A stretch of 64,000 bases of DNA, taken from assembly GCA_029641185.1 (NCBI GenBank), contig JAPWGK010000007.1:62001-126000 (forward strand). The letters run 5' to 3'. Below, piece by piece: positions 45,423-56,710 of the stretch (the first letter of the stretch is position 1; each line of letters begins with the position of its first letter). The DNA is from Pseudofabraea citricarpa. Its lineage: Eukaryota; Ascomycota; Leotiomycetes; Helotiales; Dermateaceae. The notes beneath the pieces were generated by a model that was given only the letters and a program-made list of their open reading frames with translations, searched no databases and was not told where the DNA came from. The position numbers and the translations under genes are program-made.

Positions 45423-46575
45423 TCACTTCTTCTCCCTGCTCAAGAAGGCCTCCACAACTTCCGCTAAGCCTTCCTTGACACCCTTCTCCTTCGGGGCCCA
45501 GCCCAGAAGTTTGGCTGCGCGCGAGCTTCGACATCTCATGTTCGTGCCGAACTTCTCGGCTGCCTGCAGACTCCAAGGTGGTATCGTTTTACCTGTCTCC
45601 CCACTAAGTACCCCAGCTGTATCTTCAACGGAAACATGCTTGACCTCGTCGGACTCGACGAGTCCAGCTTTCTTTAAGATCGGAGCGAGCGCCTGCATGA
45701 ATTCCAAGATGGAGAACTCTTCCACCGTGCCGAAATAATACGATTGCGGACCCCACAAGGCCGGATCTGACGCCGCACCTTCCAAGGCATCTAAGAGAAG
45801 CGAAAGGTAGATTTGTGCTAGATCCTTGACATGGATATACCCGTTGACATTTGCACCTTTGGTGATGGTGAAGGCAGATCCGACAGCGCGGACCGTCTGG
45901 ATATAAAATGGGATGGTGAGTGGGATGGGAGCATCGATAGAATCACTCAGTCCTGCGACAACTGTGGGTGAGATGATTGCGACGTTCGTTGCCGATGATG
46001 CTCCAAACACCATTTCGTCCTGCACGCGATGCTCGGTGCTATTAGGCATTGAAGTGATCTCGTCGATATCTTCCACGTCGTCCCAGACCTTCTCGCCAGC
46101 AAAAGCCCCTTTCGCATCATCCCATATCAAGCCAGCTCCCGAAGTATGGATGTAATAACCTTTCGTGGGATACTTGGCCAGCCCGCGCAAGATTGCAGCG
46201 ATACCCTCTTCAGATCCGGCATCTGGTGCGGTGTCTGATCACTCCATTAGCGACGTTCTTTCTGGAGCTGAATATCACCCAGGTTGCATGCTTATCACGA
46301 TGCCCGCATCCCGCGCAGCTTTCTCGACAATCTCGGGACTATTTTTGATATCGGCCACGAGAGGCGTCAGGTTTGGAAAGCTCTCGGCCAGCCGTTCGCC
46401 TTTCGTTTTGTCCCTCACAAGCGCCGTGATGATGATGTCGGGTCTGGCGGCGACGATTTCATGCAGGACCTCTCCTCCGATGTGCCCCGTCGCCCCAACA
46501 CTACAGCCGGCATTAGATCGTGGTGTTTTTAAAAAGGCCGAAAATAGAATCCCCTTACAAGAATATGTGTGCCAT
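45423..46575 (-). CDS. NAD(P)-dependent epimerase-type SDR, 345 aa
   Basis: Minus-strand exons are 46559-46575, 46292-46500 and 45423-46234. The first exon of only 17 nt encodes MAHIFF, and joins to VGATGHIGGEVL, giving the GxxGxxG cofactor motif. The second intron (46235-46291) appears to start with GC (AA|GCATGC) and end CAG. With it the protein reads IVINTAPDAGSEEG, the expected strand of atypical SDR/NmrA-like epimerases. No GT donor keeps the frame as well. Later features are YYIHTSGAGLIWD and NGYIHVKDLAQIY, then RSSRAAKLLGWAPKEKG, which is typical of the extended SDR C-terminal end. The substrate is unknown. The catalytic YxxxK is not obvious, as in many NmrA-type members. Confidence 0.87.
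46235..46291 (-). other. Probable GC-AG intron in the SDR gene
   Basis: 57 nt, donor AA|GCATGC, branch-like GCTAAT, acceptor GATCAG. Joining gives the conserved VINTA strand in frame. Confidence 0.7.
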
Positions 46576-47573
46576 TTTTTTTTAGTGTACTTCAGTCGAC
46601 TGAGTAGCAGGATGTAGGAAATCATTCGTTCTTTTGTTTTCTTTTTGACTTATACTGTGCTGGTACTTGACCCCGCCTTCTAAACCCCGCTCGCCAAATC
46701 AAGTAAGATGAGATCACAGGTGTCTCCTCAATACCTAAAACGTACTATCTCGTGAGCTTGCTATGCTCTGTAGTTGCGCAATACGTAGGACCTTGTGCAA
46801 TGCACCGTAGATAAATTATGGTAGAGGTAGAGTTGGGATATTGGCTTGTTGTGACACTGGTACTAAGTGAGCCCTCGAGCTACTTGCTAACTCACTCACC
46901 GATTCTGTCTTCCACAATCTCCCGTAGCATGGCTGAGAGAAAGAGCTGTTTATCTCATGAGACTTTTTCCAGAGCTTGTGATTACAGAAGAGAAGCAAGC
47001 AGCACTTGCTAATTGAGGCTTTTCCCAGCAAAACCATTTGCCAATCAGGTGCTGTATCCATGTGCAGCCGCTCGCCTAAAACCCCCTCATTTTTCTTTCA
47101 GCTCACTAAAGTCGCTTTTCCAACAATACCACCCACACTTAAGACCCAGGTCTCGAAAACCATCCAATAATAGACCTTGATTATTGGCAGACGATCAGAT
47201 GCCTAAACCATAAAGTCGGGGTAAGGAATAGAGCTGCAAAGTAGTGGTGCGGTCACGTGGATGTATACATGAGATTCACAACTAGGTACAACCATGTTGA
47301 GTCGCACCACGATTCTTTTTTAACAACTTCAACTAAGAAAGCCACAGACTTAGAAGGTGCCCGTTGGGATCTTTCTCAAAGCTAGAGATGGATCTATTCA
47401 TAGAGCATCACGCTTGCCGTGTGTGAAGTCATCTACTGCAGGAGGCAGTTGCCCTGGCAGGTGGCTTATGCATACATGCCGTACCTAGCTTCTCCGTGCC
47501 ACGTAGAATCCATCTGCAACATTCTCTTCAAGCCTCAAAAGTTCATAGCACACAATCAGGACCTATCATCACC
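46576..47573. other. Intergenic, no supported gene
   Basis: Shared upstream region of the SDR and the sulfotransferase-like gene (divergent). No ORF has support. Confidence 0.5.
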
Positions 47574-48660
47574 ATGGAGATTCCTGACTATCCTCTGCAG
47601 TCTTCTCTACGCCCACCTGCCGACCTGTCACGTCCCATGCAGGTGATTGGAGCTGGCTGTACGCGCACTGGCAACGCCGCTTTTGCTAAGGCCGTGGAAA
47701 TACTCCTGGGTGGTCCGGTATGCCATGGTGGCAGCTCATGTGTTTTGCGTGAGGGAGGTATGTACAGTAGCATGCTTCTTGCCACACGCTCTTCCACACA
47801 CACCTTCCAAGATTCCACATCCCTAATTCGATGACTGAGTGAGCGGTACAGCAGTAGCTAATTGCTCGGGATGTAGCATTCATCAAACGCTGGATTGCAA
47901 CCGCACATCCCGATTTGGACGATGAAGCTGTAAAGGCCAATCTCAGGGAATTGCTCGCTGGTTATGTGGGCACCGCGGATAACCCATGCATCCTGTTCGT
48001 TCGAGAACTCGTGGAAATGTACCCCGATGCTAAGGTGATATGCACCATTCGCGATCCAGAATCATGGTTTATGGCCATGAAGCCTGTACTGGTTGAGGCC
48101 AAAGTATTCCGGCTACCCATTTTCGCATATATCACATCAACTACGAGAATGTTGGGCAAGTGGCGGGAGAGTATGAGAGCAAGGTATGTGTACATCATGG
48201 GAATTTCCAGTGGCTCGTTGATGGAAAAGCTGTCTGACGCCGATGCTTAGGCGAATGGCTATCTATCCCGAATGCGACGAGCTGCCAGACGGTGTCACTT
48301 TCTTTTCATATTTTGGACAGGGTAAGTCCTTGAGCGACTCGGTGCTGATTACTCAAGATGCGAGGTTAATTGTTCGCAATAGATTCCCTTGAAATCCATT
48401 ACGACTATCTAAAGCGAGTCGTCCCTCCAGAGAGGCTTTTCTTTATAGATGTCAAAGACGGCTGGGGTCCACTCTGCAATATTATTGGATGTCCCGTTCC
48501 GAATGTGCCTTTTCCAACCATCACCGACGCAGAGGTAATGTCTGAAGCCTGGAGGGTCACGACAGAAAAGGCCCGTCAGAGATGGATTGGAATCCTGTCT
48601 GTTTCTGCTGTGGTTCTAGCCATTGGCCTGCAGAGACTTCGACCAAAGAGCTGGCGTTGA
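47574..48660 (+). CDS. Sulfotransferase-like P-loop protein with C-terminal anchor, 279 aa
   Basis: Exons are 47574-47757, 47877-48183, 48251-48321 and 48383-48660, joining to 279 residues. VIGAGCTRTGNAAFAKAVEI near the start is the 5'-PSB (PAPS-binding) P-loop of the fungal Sulfotransfer_4 family, and VICTIRDPESWFMAM is the 3' PAPS-binding motif. The family transfers sulfuryl groups or acts as a related P-loop enzyme in secondary metabolism or lipid modification; the substrate is not evident. The C-terminus WIGILSVSAVVLAIGLQRLR is a single transmembrane segment with a basic end, which suggests a tail-anchored membrane protein. The start is the ATG in ACCATGG (a strong context). It stands alone between the SDR and the GMC oxidase. 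Confidence 0.85.
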
Positions 48661-49300
48661 TTCGAGGTATTGTTGTTTATAAATTACGGCGGAAGAATTG
48701 GCACTGGTCCAAGAACGCGTGTGTTCCTTCTCCATACAAACAAGTAACTATAGACTAGACTATTATTCCCAAGACTCACAGAACTGTAATCATCCAATTC
48801 TTACCCCCGTTAGTTTCTTGTACTACTGTGATACTTGCATATGTTTGGTTTTCTCAACCACAAGCAGAATCCATTGCCTATGAGATTTAAAGTGGACTCA
48901 TTGCCAATTCTCTTTAAGCAAGCCGAGTTACACCACATCAGAAACTAAAACAGGAGCTCTCACTATCTTATCTTCCACGATCTCTACTTTTGATTTAGGG
49001 GGGAGTAATGGGCCTCTTTTCTTTACGCGTAAGAGAAACCCGTACGAGCCATCATAGAGACAAGGAATGATGTGTGGTAGGCCGGAATATACATCCAATC
49101 AAAACACAGTAGAGAACAAAGAAATGCAGAAAAAGTTAAGCGAACAATATGCCAAGTCGATTTCACACACAAAAGGCAAGCAAGCAGCTAAGAGTAAGGA
49201 TATCATATCATAATCTAAATAAGGTTCAAAGAGATCTATCTACAAGAAGAAGACTATATACAAGGAACTAAACACTAGCATAGCGAACAAACAAGGTTCA
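48661..49300. other. Convergent intergenic region
   Basis: 3' flanks of the sulfotransferase-like gene and the GMC oxidase; AT-rich, with no gene seen. Confidence 0.6.
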
Positions 49301-51150
49301 TTACAACTCGCTCTTGATGATATCAGCGGCCTTCTCGGCAACAGCATACAGCGTGCTGACCAAGTGACCACAGACCTGGAATGGCAAAACACTGGCATCG
49401 ACAACGCGGACGTTGCTGGTGCCGTAGACCTTCAAGTCCGTACCGACAACACCTCCCATCTCCTGGGGCATCATAGCTGCGGTGGCGACCGGGTGGAAGT
49501 TGGATCGGTAGACGCCCTTGTTCCACTCGAACCATTGGGATTGCGTAGCATTAGCAGGGACGACATCCAACCCTGGCTTGATTTCTGCACCGACGTATTG
49601 GGAGAATGGGGCCGTGGCAAAGAGTTGGCGGATGAACTGAGCAACACCGAATTGCTCTTGGATGTCCCAGTCGAGCATGTAGTAGTTGGGGTTGATGGCT
49701 GCGGGAACACCAACAGTTGCGCTCGTGATGTGAACGTTTCCACGAGCGAATGGAAGGAGGGCCCAGTATTCAACGTTGAAGCCAGATCCGGTGGAGTAGA
49801 CCAAGATCTCAGCGAGAGGAACAGCGTGATCGTCAGAAAAGATCAAATCGTGCTGGACGGTGAACAGCTTCAGGAGATCTGCTGCCTTGGTGACATTGCC
49901 AGAGGCAGAGGCAACCTGAGCAGCGTAAGATGGTAGCGCAGCAAGGACCTCAGCGGAGATGTTTGCGATACTGGAGCCAAAGACATCAGCTGCAGTAGGA
50001 TAAGCGACATTAGAAGCGGCACCGGCGAATGAGGTGTTATCGGCGGCATTAGTGGTGAGACCAGTGTTGGTTTGATCCTGAAGATTCTCGCCGACAGTGG
50101 GCAAGTCGACAACAACTGGAATGTTGTATTTGTTGAGAATGGTGGGGTTTCCAATGCCTGACAACTCAAGGATTAGAGGAGAAGCGAGGGCACCAGCAGA
50201 GACAATCACCTCCGCGTTAGCAGAGATAACGTATGGTGTGCTTGAGTTAGCAGCAAGAACCTCAACACCATTGGCAGTTGGAATGGAAGCATCCTCAGCC
50301 CAGACAATGCGTTGCGCCAACGTGTTTGGGTATAAGTGCAAGTTGGTGCGGTTGGCGATGGGGAAATAGTAGGCTCTTCCAGCATCGAAGCGAACGTTGG
50401 CATCAACATCGACGGTCTTCGGGTAAAGGTTGTAACCACGCATCTTTCCTCCGTTGACATCCTGGGTCCATGGAATGTTCAGACTAGCATAGGTATCGTT
50501 GAGAATGACGTGCATGTTTCCAACATCAGTTGACTCAACCCAACCAGTCTTGAGCGGTCCGTCGTACGCATTGTCCTCGACATCGTAGGTGATGCCAGCT
50601 TCTAGCTGAGCTGGGGATGGGACCTTGAGTTCTTGCGACTTCAAGTAGTAAGGGAACAGACTATCCCAGCTCCATCCTTCATTTCCAATAGCTTCCCATG
50701 CGTCTATTTGTACGTCTTCTGCTCGTGTATATGCCATTCCTATTAATGTATCAGCTTGGGCCCATGATCCCGGTAATGACTTCATCGCTTACCATTGATA
50801 GTACTGGTTCCTCCAATGGCTTTTCCAGCTCTCATGGTCTGCTTTGGACCACCTGCATATGTTTGGTTGGTGGTTTGGTATGCCCAGTCGATCTCGCTAC
50901 CAAATGCCAAACCATAGCTGTCTGTGCCATTGGAAAGAGGGTTGTTCAAAACAGAATCACCGGCCTCAATGACTGCGACAGTCACATTCTTCAACTCAGA
51001 GAGACGATTGGCGATAACCAAACCACTAGTTCCTGCGCCGATCACAACGTAGTCGTAAGTGAGCTGTCCAGCTTTGGTAGCATTCCACGAGGAAGCTTGA
51101 GCTGTTGCGGCAAGGGCCAGAGCCAACGTTGGGAGAGAAGTTTGCACCAT
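49301..51150 (-). CDS. GMC oxidoreductase, glucose-oxidase-like (AA3_2 type), 598 aa
   Basis: Minus-strand exons are 50793-51150 and 49301-50739. A signal peptide (MVQTSLPTLALALAATAQAS) comes first. The ADP-binding motif VIGAGTSGLVIANRL lies at about 36-50 (GxGxxG at 38-43). The catalytic pair is His535 (SNFHPVATAA) and His578 (VCGHLVSTLY) near the C-terminus, and SAGALASPLILELSGIG matches the GMC signature 2. Many NxS/T sites suggest glycosylation. Members oxidise alcohols or glucose and reduce O2 to H2O2 outside the cell. The alcohol or sugar substrate cannot be read off the sequence; the motif HPVATAAMMP resembles glucose oxidases and aryl-alcohol oxidases. The intron joins in frame at NG-M. 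It is followed on the right by a second extracellular oxidase gene. Confidence 0.93.
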
Positions 51151-54100
51151 GATGAAGATTTGGAGAGAGATAGTCCAGTGAAACGAATGTGGATAAGGCT
51201 GAAGAAAGATCTCTACCACAGCGGTCCTCACCTACATTATATACAGACTCTGGACGGATATCAAATCCCAACTCAGCCACTTCCAAGTTCCTTTTTTTCT
51301 CCTCCCTTCAATCTCCGCTGGTTGTGGCCCTGTTCTTTGTCAGTCACAGGTAAAGGATCAATCGGACCGCAAACAGGCCAGGCGTTTATGTCACCGCTGG
51401 GATGATTTGAGTTGCGAGATCGCGAAGGCCGACTCATGCTGGAAGGCTGTGGCCAGGGGAAAATTCGGGTTAAGGATGATCCACACGCAGAATCTTAGCA
51501 AAGCCCACTGAGCAAAGCTTGGTTCACTGAATGGCTGAGCGTCGCAGCCCTCGCCCCCCTTTAGCGAATTGCCAACAATGACGATTGGTGGCGAGATGCA
51601 ACAACTGCCATGGAAGAGGCTCTGGTTGCTCTGGTCGCTCTGGTGGGCTGAAAGGTACCGGGTATGATGATGTAAATTTAAAGTTGAGGTCCACTTTTGA
51701 TCCTAGATAAGATAATAAAAAAATCTCCTTATTGAAACAGAAGGCTTGGGAGCCGACACAGCGCCGAGCTCTGCTGAGTCAAATCGCCCACGGGCTTAGC
51801 AAGCAAGAACGGCACCTCAACAACATTATCAACAGAGGCATGAAAGGACTCTCTGGGGATGTATCAGCGACTCGAGGACCCACGTGGTGGCTCCCGATTT
51901 CGTACCAGAATTGTCCCGACAGCTCTCGGTCGAGAGGGCACTGTGGAGATCGTCCGCTGTTGTCCGCTGTCGTCCGTTGTCGCGCTGTCTCCGACACAGG
52001 AGATGAACAGCTTGATCCGATCTCTGCCCCATGAGGTAAAAAGAAAAGACAAGAATGGAAGGGTAAAAGAGAAGCGAGCAGCCAACTTTGCTTGCAAGTG
52101 TGATTTCTGTATACATTATTTGACGCGGCTCCCTCGGCAGCTGGCAATTGTCTCCCCCAAAGACTTCTCAGAGAGACAGCGCCATACTGGTGAAAGTAGA
52201 AGGTAGCACTGTAGCAGTCACCACCAACCGACCCAGAACTTCAATCGACCTGGTATACAGAAGAACGGGCCGATGTCTGTGTTGAAGGTATCCATTTCTC
52301 AGACACCTTCCAGATGTGTGCATCAACGCAGACTCTTTCATTGTCGCAAAACATACTATGCAATCTTACGCTTTCAGCCATGGGTTATGGATCGCTTCTG
52401 CTTTCGAAAAAGACACATCATTCCTCACCGTCTCGATTCCCGAACCGAAATCTGCGCTTGCTTGAACCAATTCTTGTGTAATACAACAATAGTCGCACAC
52501 AGAAGTAACAGGAGTACCTGGAATTCAATCTGGTAGCCTCAAAACGAGTAATTTTCGTTAACGTTGATGTCACCGTTAAAGCCAAACTTAGCCGACAGAT
52601 CTCCCTCCCAGGATGCCTAAAATCGAGTTCGTTGAAGTCGACATTCGATTGAGACAACAAATGGATGAATCTTGTTTTTTTTTGGCACCGTCCAAACATC
52701 TGGGCAGATGGTCCAATCGGGAATTTTCCGCGTCGCATGCCTCATATGAAGGAGTTTATGAACCGGTCATCGCCTGGCAATCAGCAAGACCAAGTTCTGG
52801 ATGCATCGAGTATTCTGTCCTGTACAAAAACACATGGGATAGAAACGAATTCGGCAGTTGAGCAGATATGGAGTTGTTGTCGACGGGCATGCCATGTAAT
52901 CGCCACATTATGAGGAAGGTCGATGGATGACCATCCTGTCGTCATCCTTCAAAGTGGTCGAGCCTCGAGAGTTGGTAACTGGGGTTGGTATTCGTTACTC
53001 GCTCCCCTTACCTCTAAGTACGAGTGTATTGGAAGTGCAAGAAATGCGAAAATGTTGCCTAAGGTCGGGATGATTGCTATCGAGGCTTCAACCAAGATCC
53101 TTCTCTTGGCCTATGTCGTTCAGCCAGTGTTGATGGGCCAGAATCGAGTTGGGAGGCTTCGTGATTGGACCTCTTGATCGACATGGGGATTTCCACTTTC
53201 GTATGCGATGCCGAGTGGGCACAGAGCATGACATGGCAGATTGCTGTGCAAAGGGTGGTTTTTGATTCTTCGAGTATACGTAGGTGGCCACTGCAAAGCT
53301 GGAATGGAAAGGTGAAAGGAAAGACAACGGACAAAGCAAAGGATTCTTTGTCAGTTGAGATGAAGGACGGCACTTGTTAACACGCCACGCCATGAACGCG
53401 CAATGAGCCGGATTTTCTATCGGCCCGGCAGCTGTCGGGCTGTTGATTGTCCGTTGTCCGACTTTGTTGATTGTCATTTCCAGGTACGAAGTACGGAAGC
53501 ACAAATGTTACGTATGTCATTTATGCCATTTATGTCATTTATGCCATTTATGCACAGCTACTCCTCAGTGCCTGGTTTATGCAATATCCAGAAGTTTGGA
53601 TTGTTAGTTCGTCCAATGTCTCCCAATAACTTGTATTTTCCTTGGCTCTGCAATTTGCGGATTCCTTCTTTTAGACGAGCGATGGCTGCGCCCTTCGTAA
53701 AAGTGGTTCAAACATGTTTCACACAAGCATTCATCTCATCTTTTCTTGCCCCTTTCAGTATCGCGGGAGTCAGTGCGTTCGGCAGTCTTCCGGACTTTTG
53801 GCTCTGTGTCTCTCTTTGAGGCGCAAGCTTCTGCTGAATAGCTTTTCCGTGCCCTCAGTTCGTCTGATGGTGAATCCTTCGCTATGCTTCCCTTCATAAT
53901 CGCACCATCAGTGGACTTTGAAATCCTGCAAAGGATTGAACGTACATTGCCGAGCTCATGCGGTCGATCTTTTGGCTCTATGTTCCTTGATGTCCAATCT
54001 GTAGCCTTGGAATCCTCGGAGTTGCGAAATTCCAGAAGACAATTCGAGGCTTCCACGGCAGCTTGATTCCACTTGAAGAGCGCTGAGCTGGAAGCGATGT

Positions 54101-54517
54101 GACTAGTGCACCTGCAAGTATGGATTCCGATCTTGATCTTGTGGGGCATCGTCCCCAAAATGGCCATTATCGTGAAGCTTGGAGCTTCAATGGGCGCCTA
54201 GAGAGCCGGTACAGTGCTTTGATGCCAGCCGCCTGTCCGAAAATGGACTGTACAGCATCTCGAAATGCTCTATCCGTGCGGTTAGCTGTGGATCATTGTC
54301 TGTATACAAGAACATGACTTCTCCCAGAGACTTGGCCTTTTTTTCTTTAGGTCTCTGTCTTTCGTAGAACTGATTCCCTTCATACACTCTTTTTTCCATC
54401 CCCCGTCTCTCGAGACATCACATTCGCTTTCAAGGTGTAAAGGATAACCTATCCTCACCGTCCAGTCTCTCAATTTCTATTTTCTTTTACTTAAGTTTCA
54501 CATATAAATCTGTAGCC
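51151..54517. other. 3.4 kb intergenic region with short repeats, no supported gene
   Basis: This is the divergent interval between the GMC oxidase and the glyoxal-oxidase-like gene. It contains three copies of YGTCCGYTGT at 51951-51980 and four of ATGYCATTT at 53514-53549. Open frames up to about 150 codons occur on both strands (for example 53088-53504 and 53736-54167, minus), but none carries a domain. A regulatory role for the pair of oxidase genes is possible. Confidence 0.5.
53514..53549. repeat. Four-copy 9 bp tandem repeat (ATGYCATTT)
   Basis: ATGTCATTT and ATGCCATTT alternate four times without a spacer. Confidence 0.9.
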
Positions 54518-56423
54518 ATGAAGTCAACATTTGCCGCCTTAGTACGTCAACAAGATCTTGCCTAATATTGTGTTGATTTTGGAGGATTCTAACAAGCACA
54601 AACAGGCACTTAGCCCAGTCTTTTATCCGTTAATATCAGCAACAGGATTCCGGACTGTTGGTAGCTCTGGCGCCTCACCACAGATGGTCTTTATTCCCCC
54701 ATACACCGACACAGCAGTTTTCATAGATAACTACCATGCGAACTTTGGAGGGCCCGGTTATGATATCACCACTGGCAAGCATTCAGCTACGTCGTATCTT
54801 TATGAAGGCACCCAGATCTCGGTTTTCGGAACGGAATATAATCTCACATCAAATACCATCAGGCCCGTCAAGCCTTTATCCAATACCTTTTGCTCTGCTG
54901 GAGCTTTCTTTCCTAATGGCACACTACTTAATATGTCTGGTGCCGAAGATGCGAAAGGGGTTGCTGAAGGCTTCGACAAGTTAAGAACGTATAATCCAGG
55001 CCCTTGCAATGGGGCCTGTGATTCTGATTGGGTTGAGCTGAGCACCAAGCTTCAAGTATACAGATGGTATGCATCTGCCCAAACCATGGTCGACGGAAGT
55101 ATTTTGGTTGTAGGAGGATCCAACAAAGGTGGCTTGGTCTTGAACGAGGCTGCCATCAATGTTCCTACATACGAGATAATGTAAGTTTAGTAATAGTTAT
55201 CCCGTGGGGTTTGACTAATTAATCGCTAGACATAAGGATGGTCAAGCACCCAAGACACCCGTCACCTTGCCCATTTTGGAGTTCACGGAAGCCGAGAACC
55301 TAGTGCCAGGAAAGAGTTACAATCTCTATCCTATTCGTAAGTGCCTGCTTTCTCGACAATTCAAAAATTTCTAACATTCGTAGTTCACGCACTTCCAAAT
55401 GCTGGCGTAGAAAACCACATCTTCACCATTGCTGGTAACCAGACTGTTATCTGGGACTACACCAACGATGTCCTCGTCAAGGCTCTACCAGATACCCCCA
55501 TGCAACCACGCACATTTCCATCCTCAGCAACATCCGTCCTCCTCCCACTCTCCTACCCAGACTACGAACCAACCGTTCTCGTATGTGGTGGATCTTCTGG
55601 AGACATGCCCGCCCCCAAAGCTCTAGACGACTGCTGGACCATCAACCCCTCCTCTGAGAACCCAACATGGAATGCACACGAGAAGCTTCCCAATGGACCT
55701 CAAGTCATGAGCGACGGCATCTTACTTCCCAACGGCAAGATTCTCTTCATCAACGGCGCACAAAAAGGTTCAGCAGGAGGATACCAAGCCGACGAGCCCG
55801 TCCTCGTCCCTCTCCTCTACGATCCCCGCGCCGCAGAAGGCAACAAATTCACGTCTATGCCCGCAACGACAATCCCACGCCTGTACCACTCCGTCGCAAC
55901 ACTACTCCCATCCGGAGAAGTCCTCGTAGCCGGATCCAACCCAGCCGTCGGATACAGCGCCAGCGGCAAAGTCAACAACGGCTGGCCCATGTTCAACAAC
56001 AACGGGCACCGCTGCGCCGTCGAGCAACAACAGAGCAACCTGACCTCCTACCCGACCGAATACCGAGTTGAGATCTTCTCTCCACCGTACCTGTCGGCCA
56101 TCTCGTCGCACGGCCGCCCAGTCATCACGGCACAGCCCGCCAACATCACGTTTGGCACGACGTTCGATATCGAGGCACGGCTGGAGCGTGGTGCGCGCCT
56201 GAGAGGCGATACGCAGATCACCCTCGTTGCGCAGGGCTTCCACACGCATGGCCAAGCTATGGGCCAGAAGCTCGTGCGCTTGGGCTTCAAGGCCCAGTCG
56301 AACTCGTATGGGTTTACCGTCACGGCGCCGCGTGATGCTAGTGTGGTCCCGCCTGGAATCTACCTGTTGTATGTCGTGCAGGACGATGTGCCGAGTGTTG
56401 GGCAGTGGGTATCCATCGCTTGA
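54518..56423 (+). CDS. Glyoxal-oxidase-type copper radical oxidase (AA5_1), 581 aa
   Basis: Exons are 54518-54541, 54606-55180, 55230-55336 and 55384-56423. After a short signal peptide (MKSTFAALALSPVFYPLISA), the glyoxal-oxidase N domain holds all metal and radical residues. Cys104 (NTFCSAG) and Tyr163 (RWYASAQTM) are the likely cysteinyl-tyrosine pair, Tyr403-His404 (RLYHSVATLLP) are the second tyrosine and histidine, and His524 (HTHGQAMG) is the C-terminal ligand. The DUF1929 C-terminal domain follows and the protein ends PSVGQWVSIA. Members oxidise aldehydes such as glyoxal or methylglyoxal to acids while forming H2O2, outside the cell. Multiple NxT sites fit secretion. All four junctions restore the frame. 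Its neighbour on the left is a GMC oxidase and on the right a deglycosylase. Confidence 0.93.
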
Positions 56424-56710
56424 TGGAACCAAATCAAAAGCGTGGATCCGAATCAATATGTGAAATTCTTAAGTAGCTAATAGTATATAATCTAATCAAT
56501 AATAATTCAAGGATTAAATCAATCATCTTGCGTTTTGGGTCAGTCTTTTGAGTTCTGCTTTGACGTGATTTGCCATTCTTTGGTTGCTGATGGGGTTTGC
56601 TCTTCCGACTCATCAGCTAGATGGCAATATAAACTTGTAGTTTGTTAGATGTGCCACGGATATTTATGTATAGTTACAAAGTATAAACATCTACATCACG
56701 TCATGTCGAC

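Noticed and set aside
53088..54167. Two minus-strand frames of 138-143 codons between the oxidase genes
   Set aside because: No domain, no splice logic and biased composition; treated as chance frames.
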